Assembly: GCF_029977985.1 (NCBI RefSeq) | Contig: NZ_JARKOT010000092.1 | Coordinates: forward strand, 1 to 64,000 | Direction: 5' to 3' | Source of the DNA: Propioniciclava sp. | GTDB taxonomy: Bacteria; Actinomycetota; Actinomycetes; Propionibacteriales; Propionibacteriaceae | DNA length: 64,000 nucleotides | In this document: one piece after another, positions 30,853-39,241 of the stretch | Layout of the letters: each line of letters begins with the position of its first letter | How positions within the stretch are numbered: position 1 is the first letter of the stretch | The notes under the pieces: generated by a model | The model's database searches: none | Told to the model about the DNA's origin: nothing | The model's input: the letters and a program-made list of their open reading frames with translations, nothing else | Program-made: the position numbers and the translations under genes

Positions 30853-31941
30853 ATGTCCCCGACCCAGAAGGCCACGCCCGTGCCCGACGACGCCCGCACC
30901 GATTCCCCCGCACCGACGAAGGACATCACCTTCGTCGTCCCCTGTTACAACTCGAGCGACTACATGGACCACTGCATCGACTCGATCCTGCGGGGCAAGG
31001 GCAACATTGAGATCATCATCGTCGACGACGGCTCGACCAAGGACGACACGGGCGCCAAGGCCGACGCGTGGGCCGAGCGGCACCCGGACACGATCACGGT
31101 GATCCACCAGGAGAACAAGGGCCACGGCGGCGCCGTGATGGCGGGACTGGCGGCGGCGTCCGGGGTGTACTTCAAGGTGGTCGACTCCGACGACTGGCTC
31201 GACCCCGTGGCCCTCAACCTGCTGCTCAGCAAGGTGCGCGGGTTCATCCACTCGGGCAGCCCGGTCGACCTGATCGTGTGCAACTACGTCTACGAGCACA
31301 CCAACACGGGCACCCAGAAAGTGATTCGCTACCGGGGCTTCCTGCCGCAGAACCGCGTGTTCACGTGGAACGAGATCGGCCCGTTCGGCCCGGGGCAGAA
31401 CCTGCTCATGCATGCCACGACCTTCCGGACCCAGGTGTTGCGCGAGTCGGGGGTTCATCTGCCCGAGCACACGTTCTACGTCGACAACATCTTCGTCTAC
31501 GTGCCCCTGCCGTCGGTGCAGACCCTCTACTACCTGCCCGTCAACCTCTATCGGTACTTCATCGGCCGCGAGGACCAGTCGGTCAACGAGAGCGTGCAGA
31601 TCAGCCGTCTCGACCAGCAGATGAAGATCACCCGCATCATGGTGGAGGCGCACAAGCTGCCCGACGGCGTCGGCAACTGGAAGCTCGCCCACTACATGGC
31701 GAGCTACCTCGGGCTGATCGTGACGGCGTCCTCGATCTTCTCCCTGCTCGAGGGCACCGAGAAGGGCCTGCGTGCCCGCCGCGAGATGTGGGACCACATC
31801 GACTCGGTCGACCGCGACCTGAAGCGGACCCTCGGTCTGCGGCAGTGGCTCGTGCTGGGCAGCAACCTGCCGGGCGCGGTCGGGCGGCGCACGTCCGTCG
31901 CGATGTACCGGATCGCGCAGAAGCTCTACAAGTTCAGCTGA
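30853..31941 (+). CDS. glycosyltransferase family 2
   Basis: A 362-residue GT-A glycosyltransferase without membrane helices. TFVVPCYNSSDYMDHCIDSI, EIIIVDDGSTKDDT and VVDSDDWLDP (the DxD-like metal site) lie in the first 140 residues, with ENKGHGGAVMAGL between. The C-terminal half is helical and basic and could bind membrane. Donor and acceptor are unknown. It is a single-gene unit between a conserved hypothetical gene and a convergent transporter (six-base gap). Confidence 0.88.
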   Translation: MSPTQKATPVPDDARTDSPAPTKDITFVVPCYNSSDYMDHCIDSILRGKGNIEIIIVDDGSTKDDTGAKADAWAERHPDTITVIHQENKGHGGAVMAGLAAASGVYFKVVDSDDWLDPVALNLLLSKVRGFIHSGSPVDLIVCNYVYEHTNTGTQKVIRYRGFLPQNRVFTWNEIGPFGPGQNLLMHATTFRTQVLRESGVHLPEHTFYVDNIFVYVPLPSVQTLYYLPVNLYRYFIGREDQSVNESVQISRLDQQMKITRIMVEAHKLPDGVGNWKLAHYMASYLGLIVTASSIFSLLEGTEKGLRARREMWDHIDSVDRDLKRTLGLRQWLVLGSNLPGAVGRRTSVAMYRIAQKLYKFS

Positions 31942-31947
31942 CGCCGG

Positions 31948-32871
31948 TCAGCTCATCGGGGGCGGGGCGTCGGCCGCGGCCGGCGCCGGCGCCACCTCGT
32001 TCGCCGGGTGGAAGCGCGACAGGACGCCGACACCCGCGACGGCGATGAGGCCGAGCACGAGCATCCAGCCCGCCGCCAGGGGCGTGATGTTCACGCCCTC
32101 GCCGAGCACAGCGATGCCGAACGCCACGGCGACGACCGGGCTCGTGACGGTCATGGAGCCCACCACCACCTCGGCTGGGCCGGTCGCATACCCCTGCTGG
32201 ATGAACCAACCGGCCGCGAGCGCGCCGATGCCGAGCGCGATCGCGATGCCCCAGAACTCGAGCGAGTGCAGCCAGTCGTTGGCCCGCGCATACTCGATGA
32301 GGGACTTCATGAGGGACGCCTCCAGGCCGTAGAACAGGGCCCCGCCCGACCCCCAGAACAGGCAGCGCCAGCCGAAGGGACCCTTGGCCCCCAGGCCGGC
32401 GAACGTGGCGGCCACGGCGTACACGACGACCGCGCCGATGACCACGCGGAACACCTTCATGTCCGACTCCGGGGCGGCGTGCAGGGCCGTGACGATGGTG
32501 AACGCCAGCGTCGCGGCGACCGTGCCGACGACCGCGAACAGCACCCGCTTGGGCATGCGGCGGTGCGAGGCCGAGACCGCGAGGATCACCGACCACGGGA
32601 ACGCCAGCAGGCCCACCGGCTGCACGAGCGACACCGGCGCCATGGTGAGCGCGACGACCTGGAGGGTGAAGGAGATGCCCATGAACAGCAGGCCGATGAC
32701 CCAGCGCGGCGATCGGATGGCGAGGATCAGGTCGTCCCAACTCATCCGGGTCTTCTTGACGTTGCCCTCGAGGTGGCTGTCGACGGCCCGGTGCTGCAGG
32801 TGGGCGGACATGGCGAAGCAGAACGATCCGACCACCACGAGGATGATCGCAAGGGGGAGATTCTGCGTCAC
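31948..32871 (-). CDS. DMT superfamily transporter
   Basis: A 307-residue protein with nine to ten helices and the two-fold repeated layout of EamA/NIPA-like drug-metabolite transporters (AHLQHRAV, GISFTLQVVALTMAPVSLVQP, GSMTVTSPVVAVAFGIAVLGEG). Substrate unknown. GTG at 32871 follows TACGGT by seven bases, a leaderless arrangement; an alternative GTG lies nine bases upstream. The tail is Ala/Pro-rich. A 111-base gene-free gap to lpdA shows nothing notable. Confidence 0.82.
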   Translation of the reverse strand: MTQNLPLAIILVVVGSFCFAMSAHLQHRAVDSHLEGNVKKTRMSWDDLILAIRSPRWVIGLLFMGISFTLQVVALTMAPVSLVQPVGLLAFPWSVILAVSASHRRMPKRVLFAVVGTVAATLAFTIVTALHAAPESDMKVFRVVIGAVVVYAVAATFAGLGAKGPFGWRCLFWGSGGALFYGLEASLMKSLIEYARANDWLHSLEFWGIAIALGIGALAAGWFIQQGYATGPAEVVVGSMTVTSPVVAVAFGIAVLGEGVNITPLAAGWMLVLGLIAVAGVGVLSRFHPANEVAPAPAAADAPPPMS

Positions 32872-32878
32872 AGCGACC

Positions 32879-32884
32879 ACCGTA
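32879..32884 (-). promoter_or_regulatory. leaderless -10 (TACGGT) for the DMT transporter
   Basis: TACGGT on the minus strand ends seven bases before GTG 32871. Confidence 0.4.
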
Positions 32885-32996
32885 GCCGGACGTCGCCCGC
32901 GCCGTCGGCAGCCCCGCCCGGGGTCGCACCTTCCGTCGATCCGAATTCCACCCTGGGTCGGAGAGGCAACGACCGAAGGTCGCGGACGCCCCCAGG

Positions 32997-34385
32997 TCAG
33001 ATGCTGGTCTGCGTCTCGCCGTCGCGGCCGTGGAGGCGGCGCCCGGCCTCGGCGATCGAGCCGGACAAGGACGGGTAGACCGTGAACGCCTGGGCGAGCT
33101 CGTCCACCGTGATCTTGGACGCCACCGCGAGCGCGAGCACGTGAATCAGTTCTCCGGCGTTCGGGGCGACCACGACGCCGCCGATGATGATGCCGGTGGT
33201 GGGCAGGCAGAACACCTTCACGAAGCCGTCCGAGAGCCCCTGCATCTTGGCCCGCGCGTTCGAGCCCAGCGGCAGCATGACGGCCCGGGCGGCGACGAGA
33301 CGGGCGTCCACTTCCGCCTGCCCGACACCGACGGTGGCGATCTCGGGGGCGGTGAACACGTTCGCCGAGACAGTGCGCAGGTCGAGCGGAGACACGGCGT
33401 CCCCGAGGGCGTGCCACATGGCGATGCGGCCTTGCATGGCGGCCACCGACGCGAGCGCGAACACCCCGGTGCAGTCGCCGGCCGCGTACACGCCGCGCGC
33501 CGAGGTGCGCGACACCTTGTCGACGGTGATGTGGCCGGACGGGGCGAGCGCGATGCCGGCCTCGGCCAGGCCGAGTTCCTCGGTGTTGGGCACGGCGCCG
33601 ACGGCCACCAGGACGTGGCTGCCCTCGACCGTGCGCCCGTCGGAGAGCGTCACGACGACGCCGTCGCCCGTGCGCCGCGCCGCCTGGGCACGCGCGCGGG
33701 ACAGGATCGTCATGCCCGAACTCTCGAACACCTGCTGCAGGACGCGGCCGGCGTCGGCGTCCTCCCCCGGAAGCACTTGGTGCCGCGACGACACGAGCAC
33801 GACGTCGACACCGAGGGCGTGGTAGGCCGACGCGAACTCGGCACCCGTGACACCGGAGCCCACCACGATGAGCCGCTCGGGCAACGTGCGCAGGGAGTAC
33901 ATCTGGGTCCAGTTGAGGATGCGCTCGCCGTCGGGCCGGGCCTCCGGCAGTTCGCGCGGGCGAGCGCCGGTCGCGACGAGGATGATGTCCGCAGGCAGGC
34001 GTTCCTCGCCGTCCGGCGTGCTCGCGACGACCGCCTCGGTGCCGTCGAGACGCCCGGTGCCGTCGAGGATGCGGATGCCCTCGCCGCGCAGGCGGGACGT
34101 GATGTCGGCCGACTGCCGCAAGGCCAGCTCGAGGACGCGTTCGTTCACGCGGCCCAGGTCGACGGTGACGCCGCTGGCGTGGATGCCCAGGTTCCCCGCG
34201 CCCCGGATGCTCGTCATCACCTCGGCGGTCGCGATGAGGGTCTTGGAAGGCACGACGTCGGTGAGCACCGCCGAACCGCCGAGCCCGCGCCGCTCGACGA
34301 GGGTCACGTTGCCGCCCAGCTGCGCGCCGACGAGCGCGGCCTCGTAGCCGCCCGGTCCGCCGCCGATGATCACCACGTCCGTCAC
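32997..34385 (-). CDS. lpdA: NAD(P)H-quinone dehydrogenase LpdA (flavoprotein disulfide reductase family)
   Basis: A 462-residue FAD/NAD(P) protein with N-terminal VVIIGGGPGGYEAALVGAQLG, NAD-binding VVGSGVTGAEFASAYHALG, the second FAD site GVYAAGDCTGV and a dimerisation domain. The redox-active Cys-x4-Cys of lipoamide dehydrogenases is absent (GLGGSAVLTDVVPSKT), as in M. tuberculosis LpdA (Rv3303c), which reduces quinones. It is therefore not the pyruvate dehydrogenase E3. I chose GTG 34385, because GAGAAT ends seven bases upstream; ATG 34394 is the alternative. Confidence 0.88.
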   Translation of the reverse strand: MTDVVIIGGGPGGYEAALVGAQLGGNVTLVERRGLGGSAVLTDVVPSKTLIATAEVMTSIRGAGNLGIHASGVTVDLGRVNERVLELALRQSADITSRLRGEGIRILDGTGRLDGTEAVVASTPDGEERLPADIILVATGARPRELPEARPDGERILNWTQMYSLRTLPERLIVVGSGVTGAEFASAYHALGVDVVLVSSRHQVLPGEDADAGRVLQQVFESSGMTILSRARAQAARRTGDGVVVTLSDGRTVEGSHVLVAVGAVPNTEELGLAEAGIALAPSGHITVDKVSRTSARGVYAAGDCTGVFALASVAAMQGRIAMWHALGDAVSPLDLRTVSANVFTAPEIATVGVGQAEVDARLVAARAVMLPLGSNARAKMQGLSDGFVKVFCLPTTGIIIGGVVVAPNAGELIHVLALAVASKITVDELAQAFTVYPSLSGSIAEAGRRLHGRDGETQTSI

Positions 34386-34456
34386 GAGGAGCATTCTCGC
34401 ACGGGCGGCGTCCGGCAGCGCGGGGAGGCGCCGAGCAGGAGGTGGGCGTCCGCCAT

Positions 34457-34462
34457 TATGCT
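34457..34462 (+). promoter_or_regulatory. leaderless -10 (TATGCT) for the PNP operon
   Basis: TATGCT ends six bases before GTG 34469, heading the nucleoside phosphorylase, phosphohexomutase and uridine kinase-like genes. Confidence 0.5.
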
Positions 34463-34468
34463 CGTCCG

Positions 34469-35275
34469 GTGACCGATGCGATCGACCCGTACGCCCTGGC
34501 CAACGAAGCGGCCGCCGTCCTGACCGACCGCTTGGGGGGTGACCGCATCGACGTGGCGCTGGTGCTGGGATCGGGCTGGTCCGGAGCGGCGGAAGGCCTC
34601 GGCGAGACCGTCGTCGAGATCCCGCTGCCCGAACTGCCGGGCTTCAGCGAGCCGGTCGTCGAGGGGCACGGCGGCGTGGTGCGGGTCGTCCGGACGGCTG
34701 CCGGTCGGCTGGCTGCCCTGTTCACGGGCCGCACCCACTTCTATGAGGGCAAGGGCCCGGACGCCGTCGTGCACGGTGTCCGCACCGCGGCCGCGGCGGG
34801 GGCGAAGCGGCTGGTGCTCACCAACGGCTGCGGCGGCCTCAACCCCGCGTGGGCGCCGGGGACGCCGGTCCTCATCCGCGACCACATCAATCTCACCGGA
34901 GCCACCCCGCTCCACGGCGCCACGTTCATCGATCTCACCGATGCGTGGTCGCCGGCCCTCCGCGAGGTGGCCCGCGGGGTCGACCCGACCCTCGACGAGG
35001 GCGTCTACGTCCAGTTCCACGGCCCCGAGTACGAGACGCCGGCGGAGGTGCGCATGGCCGGCATCCTGGGCGGCGATCTCGTCGGCATGTCGACGGCACT
35101 CGAGGCCATCGCCGCCCGCGAGGCCGGTCTGGAACTGCTCGGCATCTCGCTCGTCACCAACGCCGCCGCCGGGGTCACCGGCGAAACGCTCAACCACGAC
35201 GAGGTGCTGGAGGCGGGCCGGGACGCCGGCGCTCGCCTGCGGACGCTGCTCGCCGGACTGCTGGAGGTGCTCTGA
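34469..35275 (+). CDS. purine nucleoside phosphorylase (trimeric type)
   Basis: A 268-residue enzyme that phosphorolyses inosine and guanosine to base and ribose-1-phosphate. LVLGSGWSGAAEGL holds the phosphate-binding serine. RTHFYEG, LTNGCGGLNP, GPEYETPAEVRM, the GMSTALEAIAAREAGLELLG region and the VTNAAAG base-binding Asn complete the family. GTG at 34469 gives the family-standard N-terminus. The next gene, a phosphohexomutase, begins one base after the stop and could isomerise the ribose-1-phosphate. Confidence 0.94.
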   Translation: MTDAIDPYALANEAAAVLTDRLGGDRIDVALVLGSGWSGAAEGLGETVVEIPLPELPGFSEPVVEGHGGVVRVVRTAAGRLAALFTGRTHFYEGKGPDAVVHGVRTAAAAGAKRLVLTNGCGGLNPAWAPGTPVLIRDHINLTGATPLHGATFIDLTDAWSPALREVARGVDPTLDEGVYVQFHGPEYETPAEVRMAGILGGDLVGMSTALEAIAAREAGLELLGISLVTNAAAGVTGETLNHDEVLEAGRDAGARLRTLLAGLLEVL

Positions 35276-35276
35276 C

Positions 35277-36926
35277 ATGCTGACCGATGCTGCGGTCGCG
35301 GCCATCGAGGCCTGGCGCGACGCCGACCCCGACCCCGCCACGGCGATGGCCCTCGGCAACCTGCTCGACAAGGCACTCACGGGCGACACCGACGCCGAGG
35401 CCGAACTCGCCGACGCCTTCGCTGGACGCCTCGCCTTCGGCACCGCCGGGCTCCGCGCAGCCCTCGGGCCCGGCCCGAACCGCATGAACCGCGTGGTCGT
35501 GAGCCAAGCGGCAGCCGGTTTGGCGCGCTGGCTGGTGGCCTCCGGCCACGAGGGGGCGAAGGTGCTCATCGGGTACGACGCCCGCTACAACTCCGACGTG
35601 TTCGCCCGCGACACCGCCGAGATCCTCGCCGGGCACGGGCTGGCCCCGGTGCTCACCGAAACGTACGTGCCGACGCCGGTCGTCGCGTTCGGCATCGGCC
35701 ACCTCGGCTGCGTGGCGGGCGTGGTCGTGACGGCGTCCCACAACCCGCCGCAGGACAACGGGTACAAGGTGTACGTGGGCGGCAGCCAGATCGTCCCGCC
35801 GACCGACGCGGAGATCGCTGCCGAGATCGCCGCGGCGGCGTCCGGGCCGGTCGCCGACCTGCCCCGGTCGACCACCTACGCGACCGTGGGCGAGGACCTG
35901 CTCGACGCCTACGTGGCCCGCGTCGCCTCGCTCGTGCCGGGCGACGCCCCGCGAGATCTCGTGTGGGCCTACACCCCGATGCACGGCGTGGGCGCCGAAG
36001 TCGTGGCCCGCGTGCTCGACCGGGTCGGCTTCCCGCCACCGTCGCTCGTCAGCGAGCAGGCGCTGCCCGACCCCGCTTTCCCGACCGTCGCGTTCCCGAA
36101 CCCGGAGGAGCCGGGGGCCATGGATCTCGCCCTGGCCCTCGCCCGCGAGGCCGACGCCGACGTGGCGATCGCCAACGACCCGGACGCCGACCGCTGCGCC
36201 CTCGCCGCCCCGGTCGACGGCGCCTGGCGCATGCTGACCGGCGACGAGCTGGGTTGGCTGCTCGCCGACGACGCGCTGCGCCGCGGAGCGCCGGGCGTGT
36301 ACGCTTGCTCGGTGGTGAGCTCGACGTTGCTCGGCGAGCTCGCCCGCGCGGCCGGCCAGCCGTTCGCGATGACCCTGACCGGCTTCAAGTGGATCGGCCG
36401 GGTGCCGGGCCTGGCGTTCGGCTACGAGGAGGCCATCGGCTACTGCACCGACCCGGCTGCGGTCGCCGACAAGGACGGCATCTCGGCGCTGACCCGGGTG
36501 CTCGCCCTCGTCGCCGGTCTGCGGGCCGAGGGCCGGACGGTCGCGGACCGGCTCGACGAGATCGCCGCCACCCAGGGCGTCCACCTCACCTCGCAGCTGT
36601 CGTTCCGGGTGGCGGAACTGAGCCTCATCGCCGACGCGATGGCTCGCATCCGCGCGCACACGCCGACCGAGTTGGTCGGCGAGCCGGTGACGTCCGCCGA
36701 TCTCGCTGACGGCTGGAACGGGCTGCCCCCGACCGACGGCGTCCTGCTCCAGACGCAGCGGTTCCGGGTCGTGGTGCGGCCTTCTGGCACCGAGCCGAAG
36801 CTGAAGTGCTACCTGCAGGTGCGGCTGCCGCAGGAGCAGTCCGCCGACCTGCCCACGGCGCGGGCGGAGGCTGCCGGGCTGATGGCCAGACTGCGGTCCG
36901 AGATGGCGGAGGCGCTCGGACTGTGA
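35277..36926 (+). CDS. pmmB: phosphomannomutase/phosphopentomutase family enzyme
   Basis: A 549-residue alpha-D-phosphohexomutase. Phosphoserine Ser154 lies in VVTASHNPPQDNGYK, the Mg-binding loop is NDPDADR, and the sugar loop is GYEEAIGY. The phosphate-binding RPSGTEPKLK motif ends the protein. This long form (about 550 residues) is the PmmB type that follows purine nucleoside phosphorylase in M. tuberculosis (Rv3307-Rv3308), where a phosphopentomutase role fits the context as well as phosphomannomutase. Its stop overlaps the kinase gene (GTGA). Confidence 0.9.
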   Translation: MLTDAAVAAIEAWRDADPDPATAMALGNLLDKALTGDTDAEAELADAFAGRLAFGTAGLRAALGPGPNRMNRVVVSQAAAGLARWLVASGHEGAKVLIGYDARYNSDVFARDTAEILAGHGLAPVLTETYVPTPVVAFGIGHLGCVAGVVVTASHNPPQDNGYKVYVGGSQIVPPTDAEIAAEIAAAASGPVADLPRSTTYATVGEDLLDAYVARVASLVPGDAPRDLVWAYTPMHGVGAEVVARVLDRVGFPPPSLVSEQALPDPAFPTVAFPNPEEPGAMDLALALAREADADVAIANDPDADRCALAAPVDGAWRMLTGDELGWLLADDALRRGAPGVYACSVVSSTLLGELARAAGQPFAMTLTGFKWIGRVPGLAFGYEEAIGYCTDPAAVADKDGISALTRVLALVAGLRAEGRTVADRLDEIAATQGVHLTSQLSFRVAELSLIADAMARIRAHTPTELVGEPVTSADLADGWNGLPPTDGVLLQTQRFRVVVRPSGTEPKLKCYLQVRLPQEQSADLPTARAEAAGLMARLRSEMAEALGL

Positions 36927-37504
36927 CCCGGATCGTCCTGCTGGCGGGGCCCTCGGGCAGCGGCAAGTCGCGGCTCGCGCGGCTGCTGGGCGCCCTGGTC
37001 TTCCGGCTGGACGACTTCTACTTCGACGCCGACCACCCCGGACTGCCGCGGGCCCACGGCATCGTCGACTGGGACGACGCCGCCACCTGGGACGCCGCCG
37101 GTGCGGTCGCCGCGTTGGCCGAACTGGTGGGCACCGGCGCAACCCGCGTGTCCACCTACTCGATTGCGGAGAGCCGCCGCGTCGGCGTCCGGCCGGTCGA
37201 GCTGGGCGATCGCCCGCTCGTCGTGGCCGAGGGGATCTTCGCCGTCGAACTGCTGGCGCCCGCCCGGGAAGCCGGGCTCGACGTCGCGCCCGTCTACCTC
37301 GATCGCAACCGCACGCTCGTCGCCCTGCTGCGGTTGCAGCGCGATCTGCGGCAGCACCGCAAGCCGCCGCTGGTGCTGCTGCGCCGCGGGTTTGCGCTGT
37401 GGCGGGCCCAACCCGGGCTGAAGCGCCGGGCGCTGGCGGCCGGCTTCACCCCGCTGACGATGAGGCGGGCGCTCGCTGGGCTCGCTGCCGCACCCGCCGG
37501 TTGA
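36923..37504 (+). CDS. uridine kinase-like P-loop protein
   Basis: A 193-residue P-loop kinase. Walker A is LLAGPSGSGKSRLARLLG, followed by FRLDDFYFDADHPGLP and DWDDAATWD, which resemble the uridine kinase/phosphoribulokinase Asp and substrate loops. GTG at 36923 overlaps the mutase stop. Together with PNP and the mutase it forms a nucleoside salvage unit. The last 59 bases run antisense to the TMEM175 gene. Confidence 0.8.
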   Translation: MTRIVLLAGPSGSGKSRLARLLGALVFRLDDFYFDADHPGLPRAHGIVDWDDAATWDAAGAVAALAELVGTGATRVSTYSIAESRRVGVRPVELGDRPLVVAEGIFAVELLAPAREAGLDVAPVYLDRNRTLVALLRLQRDLRQHRKPPLVLLRRGFALWRAQPGLKRRALAAGFTPLTMRRALAGLAAAPAG

Positions 37505-38198
37505 CGAGCCGCATGGCCATCATGAGGACGGGGAACACCATCCAGGCCCACAGAACCGCGAAGGGGTTCACTACGAGCAGGGGCAGGGTGCCCAGGAACA
37601 TGAGGGGCAACACGAGCAGTGCGTTGCGGCGCAGGACGTAGTCGGTGCGGGTGACGATCGGCGAGAGCAGCCCCCGGTGGTAGGCGTACCACCAGCCCCA
37701 CAGCTGGACCAGCCCCGTGAGGCCGAGCGTGCCGGCGTACAGGGCCACAGCCCACGCGTTGGGCGCGTGCTCGGCGAACAGCGCGGTCGGGAAGGGCACC
37801 AGCGCGATCAGGAAGAGCAGCGCGAAGTTCTGCCGGATCACCCACCCGTCGTAGCCCGTCATGAGGCGGAACCTGCGGAAGTGGGTGAGCCAGTTGGTCG
37901 CGATGATGAGGAAGCTCACCAGGAACGCCCCGAACTTCGGCAGCAGCCCGACGACGGCCTCACTGACCTGCTCTTCGGGGACCTCGGGAAGGCGGATGTC
38001 GAGCACGAGGAGGGTGAGGGCGATGGCGAAGACGGCGTCGGAGAAGAAGGCGAGGCGCTCGGTGTTGCCGCCCTCGTTGAGCAGCAGCCGGCGCTCGCCG
38101 TTCACGAAGGCGACCTGCACCGGGTCCTCGAGGAAGCCGGCCGGGTCGGCGTCCTCGGTCGGGTCGTCGGGCGGGGTCGTGTGGGGGCCATGCGCCAT
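37446..38198 (-). CDS. TMEM175 (DUF1211) family potassium channel-like protein
   Basis: A 250-residue protein with six helices and the signature ERLAFFSDAVFAIALTLLVL in helix 1 (FSD and the gate hydrophobics), as in prokaryotic TMEM175 potassium channels, which form tetramers. A 40-residue charged N-terminus precedes it, and a basic tail follows. ATG 38198 is 23 bases from the divergent epimerase. The 3-prime end overlaps the convergent kinase by 59 bases, unusually long for this window. Confidence 0.88.
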   Translation of the reverse strand: MAHGPHTTPPDDPTEDADPAGFLEDPVQVAFVNGERRLLLNEGGNTERLAFFSDAVFAIALTLLVLDIRLPEVPEEQVSEAVVGLLPKFGAFLVSFLIIATNWLTHFRRFRLMTGYDGWVIRQNFALLFLIALVPFPTALFAEHAPNAWAVALYAGTLGLTGLVQLWGWWYAYHRGLLSPIVTRTDYVLRRNALLVLPLMFLGTLPLLVVNPFAVLWAWMVFPVLMMAMRLVNRRVRQRAQRAPASSSAG

Positions 38199-38221
38199 CC
38201 TGACACTGACAGACTGGGGTC

Positions 38222-39208
38222 ATGCGCATTCTCATCACGGGTGGAAGCGGCACCATCAGCACCGCGGTCGTCGAACGGGCCCTCGCCGAGGGCCACGAAG
38301 TCAGCGTCCTCAACCGGGGCACCCGGGGGGCGCCGCCTGCCGGGGTCGAGCACCTCGTCGGCGACGCGAAGGACGCCTCAGCCCTGCGCGGGCTCGTCGA
38401 GGGACGCGAGTGGGACGCCGTCGTCCAGTTCCTCGCGTTCACCCCGGACGACGTCGAGCGCGATCTGCACTCGTTCGTCGGCCACGCCGGCCAGTACGTG
38501 CTCATCAGTTCGGCGACGGTGTACGAGCGGCCGTCGCGGTCGGTGGTGATCACCGAGGAGACGCCGCTCGGCAACCCGTTCAGCGCCTATGCGAGCGCGA
38601 AGATCGCCTGCGAGGACGCCCTGCGGGCCTCCTCCGGGGTGCCGTGGACCATCGTCCGGCCCACGCAGACCTACGACGAGCGGCGCCTCCCCGTGGCGAT
38701 TCACACCGGGCGGCCGGGCGCGGTGCTGCAGCGGATGCTCGCCGGCAAGCCGGTTCTCGTCCACGGCGACGGCGAGTCGCTGTGGACCTCCACCTGGAAC
38801 GCCGACTTCGCCGTCGGCCTCGTGGGGCTGCTCGGCAACCCGGACGCCTACGGCCGGGCCGTGCACATCACCGCGGAGGAGTCGCTCACGTGGAACCAGA
38901 TGTACGCCACGCTCGGGGAGGTGGCCGGCGTGACCCCCGACCTGCTGCACGTGTCGACCGACATGCTCATCGACGTGCGCGCCGAACTCGAGGGGGCGCT
39001 GCTCGGCGACAAAGCCACGTCGGTCCTCTTCGACACGAGCTTGGTGCGCTCGCTGGTGCCCGCGTATGCGCCCGCCACGTCGTTCCGCCAGGGCGTGGAG
39101 CGGTGTTGGGCCTTCCTACAGGCCCACCCCGAACTACTCGAACCGGACGCCGCCCTCGACGCCCTCCACGACGACGTCGCGGCCCGCCGGGCCGCCTGGG
39201 CCCGGTAG
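38222..39208 (+). CDS. NAD-dependent epimerase/dehydratase-like protein
   Basis: A 328-residue extended-SDR fold: RILITGGSGTISTAVVERAL binds the cofactor, YVLISSATVYE leads the active site, and NPFSAYASAKIACED supplies the Tyr-x3-Lys pair. The C-terminal half binds an unknown nucleotide sugar or other substrate. ATG 38222 is preceded by CAGACT six bases upstream and no Shine-Dalgarno, again leaderless-like. A 33-base convergent gap follows, holding one GCGGCGTCCG motif. Confidence 0.82.
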   Translation: MRILITGGSGTISTAVVERALAEGHEVSVLNRGTRGAPPAGVEHLVGDAKDASALRGLVEGREWDAVVQFLAFTPDDVERDLHSFVGHAGQYVLISSATVYERPSRSVVITEETPLGNPFSAYASAKIACEDALRASSGVPWTIVRPTQTYDERRLPVAIHTGRPGAVLQRMLAGKPVLVHGDGESLWTSTWNADFAVGLVGLLGNPDAYGRAVHITAEESLTWNQMYATLGEVAGVTPDLLHVSTDMLIDVRAELEGALLGDKATSVLFDTSLVRSLVPAYAPATSFRQGVERCWAFLQAHPELLEPDAALDALHDDVAARRAAWAR

Positions 39209-39241
39209 GGGGCGGGGGCGGGCCGGCGGCGTCCGAACGGG

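Noticed and set aside
32997..34385. Dihydrolipoamide dehydrogenase (E3) of pyruvate dehydrogenase
   Set aside because: The redox-active cysteine pair is missing, as in LpdA quinone reductases.
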